From Anastrepha obliqua (taxonomy: Eukaryota > Arthropoda > Insecta > Diptera > Tephritidae), in NCBI RefSeq assembly GCF_027943255.1, contig NC_072893.1, positions 102,121,784-102,185,783 on the forward strand: a DNA stretch of 64,000 nucleotides. The letters are read 5' to 3'. Made by a program: the position numbers and the translations under genes. Below the pieces are notes generated by a model that saw only the letters and a list, made by a program, of their open reading frames with translations, was not told the DNA's origin and did not search any database. Every line of letters starts with the position of its first letter. Positions within the stretch are counted from its first letter, which is position 1. Below are positions 42,650-54,493 of the stretch, in pieces.

Positions 42650-43255
42650 TGACGAGGCATGGATACTACAGAGAGTATCTTCAAAGACTCGGCCACGAGG
42701 ACGCAGCAGGCTGCTCGTTCTGCGGCAACGGTAGTGAGAACGTGGAACATATCTTCTTCTCCTGCCGAGATACGTATCTGAGAGAACGTTGATTGAGGAA
42801 ATCATAAAAGAAAATATAACCCTTGGCAACATTATAAATCACATGTCGAAATCACAATCGAAGTTGGTGTGGGCCAAGATGAGGGAATAGTCCCCAAATG
42901 CGTTACGAGAACTGCGGAAAAAAGAATGGAAACGCAGTAAACAAAGAAGACAAACAAGTAATGAAGGGTAGACAGAGACAGAGACAGAGACAGAAACATA
43001 TATGAAGAGCCATACTGGCCAGATTGGCCCTATGATACAATGCTTAAACGGCGGGACCGCAGGGTAAACTACAGCTACAGAGGCCAGAATTAGGATTTAG
43101 TACGTGGATGTACTGTTTCGCAAGTCCAGTTTCGTAGTAATACTGACTGTGCGTAGTCCCGAATGAGGTGCACTTTTAGCGCCCAGTATGAATCGTGCAT
43201 GCCGTCTATGCGGACGGTACCTGTGTAAGATTCCCCCTTCGGATAAAAAAAAATT
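42650..43255 (+). mobile_element. R1-like LINE, 5'-truncated insertion
   Basis: Opens within the ORF2 C-terminus: RHGYYREYLQRLGHEDAAGC, then SFCGNGSENVEHIFFSCRDT, the R1-type GHG-YL-R-G plus Cys-His knuckle. A 3' untranslated region with a (GACAGA)n run follows, and the copy ends ggataaaaaaaaatt. It is bounded by an exact 12-bp target duplication inside a mariner coding sequence. Only ~606 bp were copied, a typical 5' truncation. Confidence 0.85.
42971..42995. repeat. (GACAGA)n microsatellite
   Basis: Four tandem gacaga units within the 3' untranslated part of the R1-like LINE. Confidence 0.85.
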
Positions 43256-43267
43256 ATAACGCACCGT
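43256..43267. repeat. 12-bp target-site duplication, right
   Basis: Exact copy of 42638-42649. Confidence 0.88.
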
Positions 43268-43566
43268 CGCACAGTGTCATCATTACACTGATGTGGCACT
43301 TGATGTACCACCTGATATTGCTCCCTGTAATTTTTTTCTGTGTGATCGAGTCAAAAAACCGTTTTAACAGACGAAAGGAAGTAATGGAAAAATCGGGAGC
43401 GACTCTGATGGCAGTACCGAAAAAGAAGTTCCAGAAATGTTTAAAGAGTTGGATCAGCGTTCCAGCTGATGGGAATTACTTTGAAGACGATAATATCACT
43501 TTTGAGGAATAAACTTGTTAGTATTTTGAATTTTCTGAATATATTCCGGGAACCTGATTAAGGTGG

Positions 43567-43996
43567 TATATTGATTAATAAAAATATTTGGCAGTTCGGC
43601 GAAGATAGTGGTAGATTGGAGAGAGGTTTTTAGTGGTTAGGTGTAGCTGTGCTACACGTCGTGCTTACTGCTATGCCGGTATAACAGTAGGTACTCACTA
43701 GAGTTTCCTCTTCACGGACGTCATCTCGAAAAAAACTGTTTTAAGGCACAAGTACGAAACCCTCGGCAACAATGTCGCTGCAGGCTTTAAATTGATTTCA
43801 TTTCACACTTTGTAGATAATGCATTTTCGTGGCTTATTACTTGTTCCTCTAAATCTGGTAGACTAGTTTCCGTTCAAAGAGATGGGCAGGTAAGCGTGGT
43901 TAAACGGACTCAAATCGTCACCTTAATTATTTTATTAAAAAATTTTATGGGTCTATCTGATGTGCTTCCTATATACCATTTCATAGATCTTCCTTA
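43567..43996. other. No recognised feature
   Basis: Short spacer with no assignable motif. Confidence 0.45.
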
Positions 43997-45290
43997 AACG
44001 TTTAATGGTTTTTATCGAACGCAAACAAATAATTCCGAAACATCAGTTTGCTTTCAGGAATGAGCATTCGACAATTGAGCAAGTCCATAGACTTGTCGAA
44101 AAAATACAAACAGCGCTCGACCGAAAACAAATCTGGTCAGCAGTTTTCCTGGACATATCACAAGCCTTCGACCGAGTGTGGCACCAAGGCCTACTCTTTA
44201 AAATAAAAAAGAAATTACCACTAAATGCCTATTTGCTCCTTAAATCATATCTAAACCAATGAATGTTCTACGTAAATTACGAAAATGAAATTTCCAATTT
44301 CCAACAAATTAAAGCTGGGGTCCGACAAGGCAGTATATTAGGTCCAATCCTGTACCTAATTTTTACACACGATCTGTCAACCACAAAAGGTGTACTAACT
44401 GGTACTTTTGCCGATGACACTGCTATTATGGCGACAGTTAGTGGATCCCGTAGAAGCCTCTTATACGCTCCAAAGAAGCATAAATAAAATCTCCAAATGG
44501 CTCCGGAGCTGGCGGTTGAAAGTAAACGAACATAAATCTCAACACGTAACCTTTACCACAAAAAGAACCACCTGCTCACAATTCAACTTAAACCGTATTC
44601 CAATTCCGCAATGTGATAGTGCTAAATATCTAGGCATTCATTTGGATAAACGGCTTACGTAGAAAACGCATATCTTTGCAAAAAGGAAAGCTGTAGGTTT
44701 AATATTTCGTAATATGTACTGGCTGCTAAACCGAAAATCCACCCTCTCAATGGTCAACAAACTTATCCTCTACAAATCTGTGATAAAACCAGTCTGGACT
44801 TACGGAATCCAACTGTGGGGTATTGCGTCAAATTCAAACTTGGAAATCCTGCAGCGTTTCCAGTCCAAGACTCTACGCACCCTAGTCAACGCTCCGTGGT
44901 ACGTGACAAATGCCTAAATTCATCGGGACTTAGACATCCCTTCAATAAAAGAGGAAATACAAAATGTAACCAGTAAATACCGAAATCGGCTTCAATCGCA
45001 CCTAAATGAACTGGCCTCTACCCTCATGTCACCATCATGCGTCTTTTTAAGGTTGAAAAGAAAAACACCTATTCAGCTCGTCCAAGAGCCATCTATAAAA
45101 TATTGAATTTATTTATTAGAAAGGATATTTCACTGGAAATATTCCTTTAATACTAAACTCAAAGCCACTCTTAAATGTAACCAAATATTTGTAAAATGTC
45201 TTCTAAGAATTCTAAGTATAGACAAAATACAAAATAAAATTTAAAAAAACAAAAACAAAAAAAAAACAGAATACAAAATAAAGTTAAAAA
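43997..45290 (+). pseudogene. Jockey-clade LINE ORF2, 5'-truncated, with 3' A-rich end
   Basis: Begins within RT (IIPKHQFAFRNEHSTIEQVH) and continues LDISQAFDRVWHQGLLFKIK, a stop, AGVRQGSILGPILYLIFTHD and the catalytic FADDTAIMATVSG. After a frameshift it reads SKWLRSWRLKVNEHKSQHV, a stop at 44660-44662, MYWLLNRKSTLSMVNKLILY, KPVWTYGIQLWGIASNSNLE and LRTLVNAPWYVTNA. The C-terminus LRLKRKTPIQLVQEPSIKY lies near 45100. An A-rich tail runs to ~45290. It resembles the Jockey copy at 2418-4210 in layout but is a different family (e.g. FAFRNEHSTIEQ versus FGFRNEHSTIDQ, and divergent 3' ends). Three or more lesions make it inactive. Confidence 0.9.
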
Positions 45291-47507
45291 AAAAAACAAT
45301 ATTCATAAAAAGTAAAGAAAACTAGTTTTCTTAACTTCTACTTTCTAAAAATATATACATATTTTTTTGAATATATATATATATATATTTTATATATTAC
45401 TTTAACCAATAAAATGATGAGAGCACTTTTACTGGTCTTGGAAAAATAAATGAGAGTTACTCAATAAAATTTTGACATAAGAATTTTTTATATTATATCT
45501 TTCATTGCTCCAAACACAATTAAAACTCACTCGAAAGCTGATAATATGTGTATTATAAGTATCCCTCATTTGATGCTAAATATAATATTTATTGCCTTTA
45601 ACTGTCGCAAATTGTTAGTTTAAGAGTTACAGAACGATAATTAATTGGATCGATTTCAATTTCATCAACACCATCAAGGAAAAACATTTTCAAAAATCAG
45701 TGTGAAAAAAATAAAATAAATTTAATGAGAAATAAATAAATTGTCAAAAGTAAGTATTTATGCTATAATTTTTTTACGCAGTGTATGTTGAGACGCCTTA
45801 ATGAAGAGGTATTCTATTGAAAGTCGATTTATTTTTTAATAGTTATTTATTATAATAATAATAATTATCGATGTTTCAGATTTCTTAAGCACCAATCAAA
45901 AGAAGAATAGTTTTGTAATAGGCGACAGTTATGCAGGGTTAACGATATTTAATAAATGATAGATATTGACAGTTCTAAATTAATTGTTTTCAACCACTGT
46001 TCGATAGAACGATTTATTTTCACTTAGCACACCGGAGATGTGAAACACTCACTGTGTATGGAAAATGTTTTAAGGTTTCTTCTTCATGGAAGTTGTTTGC
46101 AATTTTTCACTTGAGGTGCCAATAACTTATGTTCAAGGATGTATGTAGTAAATATGTTTGCCTGTACGTGTATATGTAAGCAAACGCGTTCATAAAATTA
46201 ATGTTTAGTTTACTTAAAGTAGAAGTGTCAGAATGAGGCGCGAGAATATAAAAATGGAAGTAAAAGGAGCCATGCAAAAAAAGGAAGTTTCATGAGTGTA
46301 AAATTCTCACGGACGTCAATAACGCAATTAAGCCAAATGTGCAACTATCTGTTACGTAATTAAACTACATTATTTGAAAAAGAACTTGCGTTTCTTAAGT
46401 TAATAAAAAAATGCGGGGCAATAATCTCGAATGGTCAGGTAAAAATATATTCGAAAAGATGGTAAACAAGTAGCCTTTACGACTAGAACAGTCAGAAATA
46501 TGAAATATTTATATTAGTACAAAGGTATTTCACGCCAAAGACGAAATATTGAAGATGTTATTAATCCATATTCATTTTCAAATATGTAAAAAAAAAAAAA
46601 TATTGCCATTAAGTTTCTGTAGCGGAATCATCCGGAATTGTCATAACAAATAAAATTATTTGTGTTTTCGAGTTAGCGATGCAATACGAAAATGGAGTAT
46701 GCATTTTGATTCCTGTACCTGTTAGTAAGTGTATTTTTAAAAACTTTTCAGCCAACCTATTAAGTATACATACATGTATACTTATGTTTAGTTTTAGGTT
46801 GAATTATTGTTTTAAATTTTTTCTCAAATCATTCGCGTTGAACAAATTTTCTAAGTTTGCATTGAACTAACCACGCTACCATCCGCAAAATAAATCCACC
46901 ACACTACTAATTGCAATCCTAATAGAGTATTAAGAACGGGTATGCCAGTATGTACGTATGCTAGTATATGTGTACAGTGGTTATTTGATTGTTCAGTCGT
47001 ACGGCAGGTGCATGGGATTGTTTGTAAAACAGATGGGAGGATTGTACCCGTAATTTAGTGGTCGTTTAAGGCTGCACTTTATGCACTTTGCATGTGTATG
47101 AGTATATGTTAGTATAACGCTAATTAGTCCTACTGGCTTACCAAAAGCTGGGTATTTGAATTGGCTTGAATTGCATAGTGTTTGGGAAATATAAGTATGT
47201 ATTACGTTTGTTTAGCGTTGGGCGAGTAAAGGCCGGTTGTGAGGACAAATGCGGGGAGCTAATCCGAGCTGTGGGAGGAACTCGTTTATTGATTTATTTA
47301 TTTCAGCTGAACGGTTTGTTGTGGGGACTGAAGCAATTGCGGAGAAGTACAATTTTGCAATATGCGAATGCACATAATTTCAATAAATTATCTTATAAGC
47401 CTTTGAGCATAAAATAATTTTAAAATAACTCAGGGCGATTATAAAAAATGATAAGATATGCAACTCAATGAGACGAGTTTAAGCTTTATTTCACATCGAC
47501 AACAATT
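45291..47507. other. Large AT-rich interval, nothing assigned
   Basis: Includes (AT)n at about 45370-45390 and homopolymer runs. No coding similarity was seen on either strand; the open frame at 47166-47417 has no motif I know. Confidence 0.45.
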
Positions 47508-47515
47508 AACCGAAT

Positions 47516-47581
47516 GCAGAATGCAGAATTTGGGTTTCAAATTATTTAGAATATTTATTCGGCTCAAATTGGTGAATTATA
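47516..47581 (+). repeat. 65-bp sequence shared with 20947-21012
   Basis: Nearly identical to the sequence upstream of the DD41D element at 21013, and directly abutting the element at 47582. Confidence 0.7.
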
Positions 47582-48268
47582 CAGGGTGGGCCATATAGCG
47601 TTTGCTTTTTGAAACACCTATTTTTTTGAGAATGGTAACACAAATCACATGTCAAATGGGTTCATAATTTACTTAAAGGTTTGACATTTACGAAATGGGA
47701 CGCTATACGCTTGAACAAAATTGGGAAATATTGAAAACCTATTTCCAAAGTGGTGAGTTTTCTTCTTCCGCGGCTACAGTAAGTGGCGAGCGTTACCGTG
47801 ACATGCTCAACGAGTCTTTGTTTCCAAAAATTGAAGAGGTTTCAACAGGATGGTGCAATTTGTCACACTGCAAAAGTTACACTCGAACTTTTGGCTACCG
47901 TATTTTAATTCCAATATCAATTGGCCGCCTCGGAGCTGTGATTTAAGCCCGTTGGACTATTTTTTGTTGGGAGCCGTTAAGGACAAATGCTATGCGAACC
48001 ATCCAGAGACGATTGTTGCTTTAAAACATGAAATCGAAGTTGCCATTCATGAAATTGGAGCACAAACAATCGAAAATGTGCTTAAAAATTGGGTTGATCG
48101 AATGGCCTACTGTAAAGCCAGTCGTGTCAGTCATTTGAACGATATTATTTTTCATTCATAAATGACAATATTCAATCTTCAAAATAAGAAAAAAAGTTTG
48201 AAAATATATTGATTAGTTTTGTTTTTTTATAGCCGATTCAAAAAGCAAATTTTACATGGCCCACCCTA
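47582..48268 (+). mobile_element. DD41D mariner deletion derivative, copy C
   Basis: Left end cagggtgggccatatagcg and right end tttacatggcccaccct, with TA at 47580-47581 and 48269-48270. At 687 bp it is the shortest full-ended copy. The internal deletion extends beyond that of copies A and B, reaching the region before NGERYRD. Confidence 0.92.
47695..48161 (+). pseudogene. DD41D transposase, deleted
   Basis: MGRYTLEQNWEILKTYFQSG continues in frame through EFSSSAATVSGERYRDMLNE, so the deletion junction itself is in frame. The sequence then frameshifts; the second catalytic block QQDGATCH is decayed (QQDGAICH-like) and the third reads DLSPLDYFLLGAV. It ends SRVSHLNDIIFHS with the normal TAA at 48159-48161. 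The first catalytic aspartate is absent. Confidence 0.88.
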
Positions 48269-49668
48269 TATGTAATAATGCTAGTGCTCAAATCCTATGT
48301 TGTTACAATATAATTATGCATACAGTGCACATAAACTCTTCCTTATCACTAACGGTTTGCATATTCCAATCCTTCAATAACGAATGCATATGAGAAATCG
48401 CTTTTAAGTAATAGTTCAGGAAATCACCTATGAAAAAGTAGAAAAAGATCTTTTAGAAGTTAAATCAAAACGTGAGCAAAAGGCGTGTGAAAAACAGGTG
48501 TCAAAGTATGCTAAGTTGTGAAGCGTAGGAGCCAGTCCGATTACATCAAAAAAACCTAAAAAAGTTTCATGGTGTGCTGCTAAAATGGAAAAAAAGGCAA
48601 CCTCACCAACACTCAGTTCTTTCATTAAATTCAGGATGGCCCAGGGTTGGGCTGAGCCTGCGGTTAATGATTAACTCAAACTGATTATGGAGGTGAATGC
48701 AGGAGAAAGTAAGCAGTCGATTTACTTGCTGGGTACTTATTGGCTTTGTTGCTATTTAAGTACAACCATTTCACAAAAACACGTGCTTACGAGGCTTATG
48801 ATTGAATTAGTGTTTGTATGCATATGAAACACTCGCATACTTATAAATGTTTAATGTTTATAGTAGACAAAGTAAAAGTTTGCACTCTGCACAATTGAAT
48901 ATTAAAGTTCGGCAATAAAAGGGCATTCATCTAATACATATTTACAAACACTATTGAGTATATTTATTCAAATACCAAAATGTGAATAAAGTAGATGGTG
49001 TGAATATTTTGGGTACAAGGTTGTTTACCCAAACTTTACTTTGTATCATAGCCGCGAAACTTTTGAGCTTGCTTTTAACGTTAAGCGAAGGCAAAAGATG
49101 CGACAAGCGCAGGTAAATGCAATTATATATTATAGTTTTCATTCTACCCTAAGCACATAAAACACATATGACAATTTGCTTGTTTTCAAGGCATGTCCTC
49201 AGCTATTTGGTATTAGCGGCTAGGTCAACTTTATGGGAGGGCCATATTTATTGCCCTTTTCAAGTTAGAACTACAGGACTAACTTTACGACCAGTAGATA
49301 GGACGATATGCAGGTATGCGTACACATTTACGCTAATTCTGCTTTATCCTCTTTGTTTTTGTCCCATAATAAAAAAATGGAAAATTAAAAGTAGTAACGT
49401 AGATATTTGGACAATGTTCAGATATTTCTACTTTCAATTTTACAACATTAATGGAATTTCAATTTTGTTCGCACGTTTAAAACGCAGTGCTTTGTTGGCT
49501 CAAGTAAATATATAAATATGTATGTTTATACATTTACGATGCAAACACAAAAATAGCAACAGCAAAAAAAATATTAGATGTTTTCAAAAAAATGTTAATC
49601 TTTGATGTGACTAGAAAGTTTTTATTATTTTTTTATTGAAGTATTTTTTGTTTTTTATTATTGAAATA
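48269..49668. other. No recognised feature
   Basis: AT-rich DNA, no assignable coding or repeats. Confidence 0.45.
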
Positions 49669-50890
49669 TGCTCTCTCTCTCTCTTAGCTTCACAGTTTGT
49701 GGTTGACCATAACTCCATCAACAATAGTCTTCCAATTCAGTCTCTTTCTTGCCTCATTTCTCTAATTACGACCGTGCATTGCTTTTAAGTCTTCTTCTTC
49801 ATCATCAAGCCATTTCTTTCTTGGTCAGCCTCTCTTTCTACCTCCTATTGGACGCAAAGTAAGCACTCGCTTTTGAATTCCTTCGTTGGGCATTCTTAGG
49901 AGGTGGCCAATCCATCTAATCCGCTGCGCTTTAATAAAACGTATTACATTTTTTCCACCAGTAAGGCTTTAAATTTCGTTGATGTAACGGATGAGATGCG
50001 TGCCGTTTCCAAGCCGAGTAGAACCGTAGATTTTTCTCTTTATGGTTTTTTCAAATCGCTATAGCAGGTTTATATCAATAACTTTCAGTGCCCAGATTTC
50101 AGCACCATAAGTAAGAACCGGACGTATCAAAGTTTTAAGCATCTTGATTTTCTGCATTCGTGATAAAACCTTTGATCTGAACAATTTCATATTTCCATAG
50201 TACGTCTTACTAACAGATTTAGTTCTTTCATCTATTGCAAATGATGTGCCTTTACTCGCTGATAGAACGAATCCTAAGTATTTGAATTCGAATCCTAAGT
50301 TTTGCCACTTAGTTTTTTCGTCATTGACATTCAGTCCAATAATTTTTGCTTTTGTTTCTAGTAGCTTAAATATCCGAATTAGTTCGTTTTTGAATATTTG
50401 AAAATCTTTGTCAAATATTGTTCCGGACAAGTTCATTTCTTTTACAACTGTGTGCAACATAAGGTTGAAAATCAGGGCGGACAATGAGTCTCCTTGCTTA
50501 ACATCAGACAGCACCTGGAAGGGTTCAAACATTTCGCCTTGTACTAGCACCTTGCTAATTAGTTTCAACGGAACGCTAAGTTCGTGTGATTTGCTTTCTG
50601 TCTAGACTATCGAACGCTTTTTTAAAATCAATAAATAGGTAGAATATATCAATGTTATGCTCGAAATTTTTTTCAAAAACTTGGTTTACTTGATCAATTG
50701 TCGATCGATTGTTTCTAAAGATGCACTGGTACTCATCTATAATTTCATCAGCATAAACTTTGATACGCTCGTACATAATATTTGTGAAAACTTTATAACC
50801 GAAGTTCAATAGCGATATTCCTCGATAATTTCGACATTCAGTCTTATGGCCCTTCTTATGTATTGGCACTATTACACTTGTTAATGAATG
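49669..50890 (-). pseudogene. RTE-like LINE ORF2 with (GA)n tail
   Basis: The minus strand reads PIHKKGHKTECRNYRGISLL, then STIDQVNQVFEKNFEHNIDI, FYLFIDFKKAFDSLDRKQI, VLSDVKQGDSLSALIFNLML, KIIGLNVNDEKTKWQNLGFE, LIRPVLTYGAEIWAL, AQRIRWIGHLLRMPNEGIQK and RPIGGRKRG. The RT palm block YADD is absent: GTIFDKDFQIFKNELIRIF follows KEMNLSG directly, so part of the palm is deleted. The 3' end is a run of GA (read as tctctctctctc at 49670-49685) instead of poly(A). Stops near the C-terminus and the lost palm make it inactive. Confidence 0.83.
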
Positions 50891-51150
50891 GCTGCATTTA
50901 GTATTTTATTCTTTTCCCAAATGATGATGATTTTATTCTTTAACTGAAAACATATTTAAATCAATTCTATAACGAAAACAAAACCTTTTATAACAAAAGA
51001 TAGAGATTCAGGATTAACATTCAAATAGCAGTCGCTATATATGTATACAACAAATTCTGAAACGTAACATGAATGCGGTTTTCCCGAAAATCTTATCTAT
51101 TCAGGGTTATATATAGTATAGTTAGACGTAGTTGTTATTTGGTTAAAATA

Positions 51151-52404
51151 TTGGGTAGTCGAAAAAGTCTTTTCGTATTTTGTCAATAGATGTCGTTGGA
51201 GTCATCTATCTCCAGTGCTACCAATCACATTGTGTCATATCATATGGTGTTCGAAAGGTGACATTTTAAGCTTCATTTAACCAAAAAAAATTAAATACGG
51301 AGAAGTTGAAAAAAAGTTGTAGCTGTTCAAAAATTAGTGAAAATAATGAAGAAATTCGCTATATTTTGAAATTTTTGCATAAAAAAGGGAAGAATGCCAC
51401 GCAAACCACCAATGAAATTTGTGAAGTTTACGGAGACGATGCTGTATCAGTTCGTGTAGCACAACAATGGTTCGCTCGCTTCCGTTCTGGAAATTTCGAT
51501 GTGAAAGATGCACCTCGATCCGGTCGACCTATCGTTGAAAAAGTCGATGAAATTATGGAAAAGATTGACCAGAACCGTCCCATAAGCTGCCATGGCATCG
51601 CCATGACATTCATCATCAAACGGTTTTGAACCATTTAAAAAAGGCTGGTTACAAAAAGAAGCTCGATGTTTGGGTACCACATGAATTTTCTGCGAAAAAT
51701 TTAATGGACCGAATTAACATCTGCGATTCTTTGCTCAAACGAAATGAAATCGAACCATTTCTGAAGCGGATGGTAAAAGGAGACGAAAAGTGGATCAAAT
51801 ACGACAATAGTGTGCGAAAAAGATCATGGTGCAAGGGTGGTGAAGCTCAACAAATGGTCGCAAAGCCAGGATTGACGCCTCGAAAGGTTATGCTGTGTGT
51901 TCGGTGGGATTGGAAAGGAACCACTATGAGCTGCTTCAGCCTACACTTTACTATCAACAACTGATGAGATTGAAGCAAGCAATGGAATCGGCCAGAACTG
52001 ATCAGCAGAAAGGGCGTCGTCTTCCATCAGCACAACGCTAGGTCACACACATCTTTGATGACTCGGCAAAAACTGGGAGAGCTTGGCTGGGAAGTTTTGA
52101 TGCATCCACCATATGGCCCTGACCTTGCCCCATCGGACTACCATTTGTTTCGGTCAATGCAGAACTCCCTTAATGGAGTAAAGCTGGCTTCAAGAGAAGC
52201 CTGTGAAAATTACTTGTCGCAGTTTTTCGCCGAGAAACCACAAAAGTTTTACACTGATGGAATAATGTCTCTAGTAGAAAAATGGCTAAAGGTGGTCGAC
52301 CAAAATGGTACATATTTGGTTTAATAAAGTTCATTATAAATACATATAAAAAAAAAGAGTTGAAGTTTGATTAGAAATACGAAAAGACTTTTTCGACTAC
52401 CCAA
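51151..52404 (+). mobile_element. cecropia-type mariner, perfect ends
   Basis: Perfect 30-bp terminal inverted repeats (ttgggtagtcgaaaaagtct...) with TA at 51149-51150 and 52405-52406; 1254 bp. The ends and the transposase (YGDDAVSVRVAQQWFARFRS) are of the cecropia/Hsmar1-like group, a lineage separate from all other mariners here. Perfect ends suggest a fairly recent insertion, even though the gene is broken. Confidence 0.93.
51330..52324 (+). pseudogene. cecropia-type mariner transposase pseudogene
   Basis: Reads NNEEIRYILKFLHKKGKNAT, the first HTH (VRVAQQWFARFRSGNFDVKD) and APRSGRPIVEK. A small deletion follows in the second HTH (ISCHGIAM). After a frame change it reads VLNHLKKAGYKKKLDVWVPH, MVKGDEKWIKYDN (first catalytic aspartate present) and GLTPRKVMLC, up to a stop at 51962-51964. 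The second catalytic motif reads HQHNARSH instead of HHDNARPH, so its aspartate is lost. The last block, HPPYGPDLAPSDYHLFRSMQ, keeps the third aspartate. It ends KVVDQNGTYLV and a TAA. Confidence 0.9.
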
Positions 52405-53021
52405 TATAACAGTTGACATATCAGGATTCGCTACAGCCTATTTTAACTTGTGTATGGTATTGCATTGTGAATTCTTATGTATTTTAGGTAGTTGATAATT
52501 TCATTATTGTTTCGAGACACTTTAAGAATATTCCTATGGAAGCAAAGGTAACATATGCTGTCCGACAGCCACACATACCCACACGCATAAATCTGTTTGT
52601 GGATATTCGCATAGAGTTCAAGGCTAAATACTGTTTTGAAAAACATGTTTTTATTATTGTATAAATATTTATTGCTTATTGTATTTTTACTATTTGTGCC
52701 AATATCCGCGTACATAAATTCAACAAACATAAGGCCAACAACAAACCAAAAATTGACTGACATCTGAAAATGACAAGAGTAAATTGCGAAAAATTCGTGG
52801 AAAATTGTTGTGAAACTCTTTTCCATGAATGATAGTAAACAAAATCATAAATTTGCATTTGGATCTTTGGTACTCGCTTGCTAACAAATTTATTCTGAGT
52901 CTTACTGGCAAATGCTTCCGAACTGGAAATGTAGAGGTTTGAATAAGAGCAATTTCTCTAGACTAAAAAGATATGTACTTGTACTCGTATGAGCAGAGCT
53001 TGTATCTAGAAGCATATGAAT
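52405..53021. other. No recognised feature
   Basis: AT-rich; minus-strand open frames at 52443-52911 show no known motif. Confidence 0.45.
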
Positions 53022-53350
53022 TTTCATTTTTCTCAAAAAATATTAATTTATTCATCAATTTTTATTTATCTCCTTAAAGTTAGTCCCCCTCAGATATAAT
53101 ACACTTGTGCCAGCGTTTTTTCCAATCCTCGAAGCATTTCTGCATATGCAAATTTTGGTATGACCTTAAGCTCTCTCACCGATTCGGTTTTCATCTCCTC
53201 AATCGTCGTAAAACACCATTCGTCCATGGGTCTCTTCAATCTTGGGAACGGGAAAAAGTTCGTCGTGGCTCTGCTGGACTCTTCCATTGGGGCGATTGAG
53301 CTTTGGTTTCGATGTCATAACGATATACCCACTATTCGCTGTCATAACTA

Positions 53351-53928
53351 CAGGGCCCGCCATCTATGGTTACGGATTTGAACTAGGTATTATTTGAAGA
53401 ATGGTAACACTTAGGTGTTATCTGATTTGACAGAAAATTAGTTTTATTCTTCCGCTGAACGAAAACGATTGTGTATACGCTCAAAGAACGCTGGGAAATA
53501 TTGCGACATTACTTTGAAAATCATGGTAATGTTGCAGAATGTGTACGAAAATTTCGAAGATCGCATTATCAGCCGAAATTCTGATATCGTTTGGCCGCCT
53601 CGGAGCTGCGATTTGACGCCGTTGGGTTATTATCTTTGGAGTGCCGTCAAAGACCAGTGTTATGCCAACAAACCAGCAACAATTGATGCACTGAAGACCA
53701 ACATACGCTATGTCATAGCTGAAATACAGCCGCATACAATAGAAAATGTGTTGAAAAATTGGACCGATCGTGGTGCATGGCTAGCCGAGGCAGAAATGTG
53801 AATGAAGTTGTGTTCCATCATTAACCGGAAGGATTGTACTTCAAAATAAAAAAAACAGTTTAGAAAAATATTGAGTAGTTTCTTTTCTATAGCATTTTTA
53901 ATTCCGTACAGTTATATGGCGGACCCTT
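53351..53928 (+). mobile_element. DD41D deletion derivative nested in a mariner
   Basis: Left end cagggcccgccatctatggt and right end gttatatggcggaccct, with TA adjoining. About 578 bp long. It interrupts the minus-strand mariner transposase of 53022-54430, so it inserted later. Confidence 0.8.
53471..53801 (+). pseudogene. DD41D transposase, extreme internal deletion
   Basis: The N-terminus (VYTLKERWEILRHYFENHGN, VAECVRKF) is joined through aaaatttcgaag to the region after the second catalytic motif (FEDRIISRNSDIVWPPRSCD). The tail DLTPLGYYLWSAVKDQCYAN, ATIDALKTNIRYVIAE and HTIENVLKNWTDRG follows. The third catalytic aspartate is G (TPLGYY). All catalytic function is absent. Confidence 0.83.
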
Positions 53929-54493
53929 TATATGTATGTATACCCACTATTTTTGGAACGAATTTCGCTGCCACACGCTTCATGCCCACAATTTTCGAAA
54001 GAATTGCATGGCATGAGCCAACCTACTCAGCAACTTCTATAATTGTCATTTGATGATTCTCCATAACAATTTTCTTCACTTTCTGGGTCGTCCAGAACCA
54101 GCCTCGTCATTCACATCTTCTCGACCTTCTGTGGAAAGCTTGTATTCTCACTGTATAGCACTGTCAACATTTTAAGTGTTTTTGAGAACATAATTCAAAA
54201 ATTTGAATTTTTACGCAATTTTTTTTTTCGATAGCAGAGAATCACCGAACACGCACAACACTGGGATTATTTATTTCTCTTACAAACAAACTAAACAGGC
54301 TATATTGCTAAAACCGTGAACATACCTATATTCGAGACGAGAGTTCCAACATAAAAAAATAATATCGAAAGTCTAGTGTACGTAGCCTGCGAAATTTGAA
54401 AATTCACCTTATTTTTTAAACGCGCCTCCTGCATTGTCAAATTTGAAGATGTGTATTTATGTATATATTCACATAAATATGCAAACAAGTATA

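Larger units (their letters stand above)
42505..43566 (+). pseudogene. mariner transposase C-terminal relic split by a LINE
   Basis: The first part (42505-42649) reads GQTIHKDYYLGLMRRLCETL, RQKRDDL, a stop, then the start of the HNNAP motif. The second part (43256-43566) resumes NNAPSHS..., DVALDVPPDIAPCNFFLCDR and, in another frame, KKFQKCLKSWISVPADGNYF, EDDNITFEE and a TAA. HHDNAPSH has become HNNAPSH, so the second catalytic aspartate is gone. PPDIAPCNFF likewise lacks the third aspartate. The N-terminal half is absent. Confidence 0.82.
53090..54210 (-). pseudogene. mariner transposase pseudogene
   Basis: Minus-strand blocks: a decayed first HTH (KTLKMLTVLYSEN, 54130-54180), then MKRVAAKFVPKIVG, then, past the nested element, YIVMTSKPKLNRPNGRVQQS. 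The C-terminus reads NFFPFPRLKRPMDEWCFTTI, EEMKTESVRELKVIPKFAYA and EMLRGLEKTLAQVYYI. The first two catalytic motifs are missing and the last is damaged. Confidence 0.75.
53022..54430 (-). mobile_element. mariner relic (same lineage as 28666) with nested DD41D element
   Basis: The right end reads ttattttttaaacgcgcctc on the plus strand, the counterpart of the cgaggtgtgttcaaa end, with the leader gtacgtagcctgcgaaattt inside it. The left side keeps the natural 3' untranslated region (ctcaaaaaatattaatttat) but the terminal repeat is not seen. A ~100-bp leader segment (54231-54333) matches 28767-28862. The transposase is on the minus strand, with a DD41D derivative inserted at 53351-53928. Confidence 0.78.

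Noticed and set aside
47166..47417. 83-codon open frame as a small gene
   Set aside because: No motif recognised and no supporting splice or promoter structure visible.
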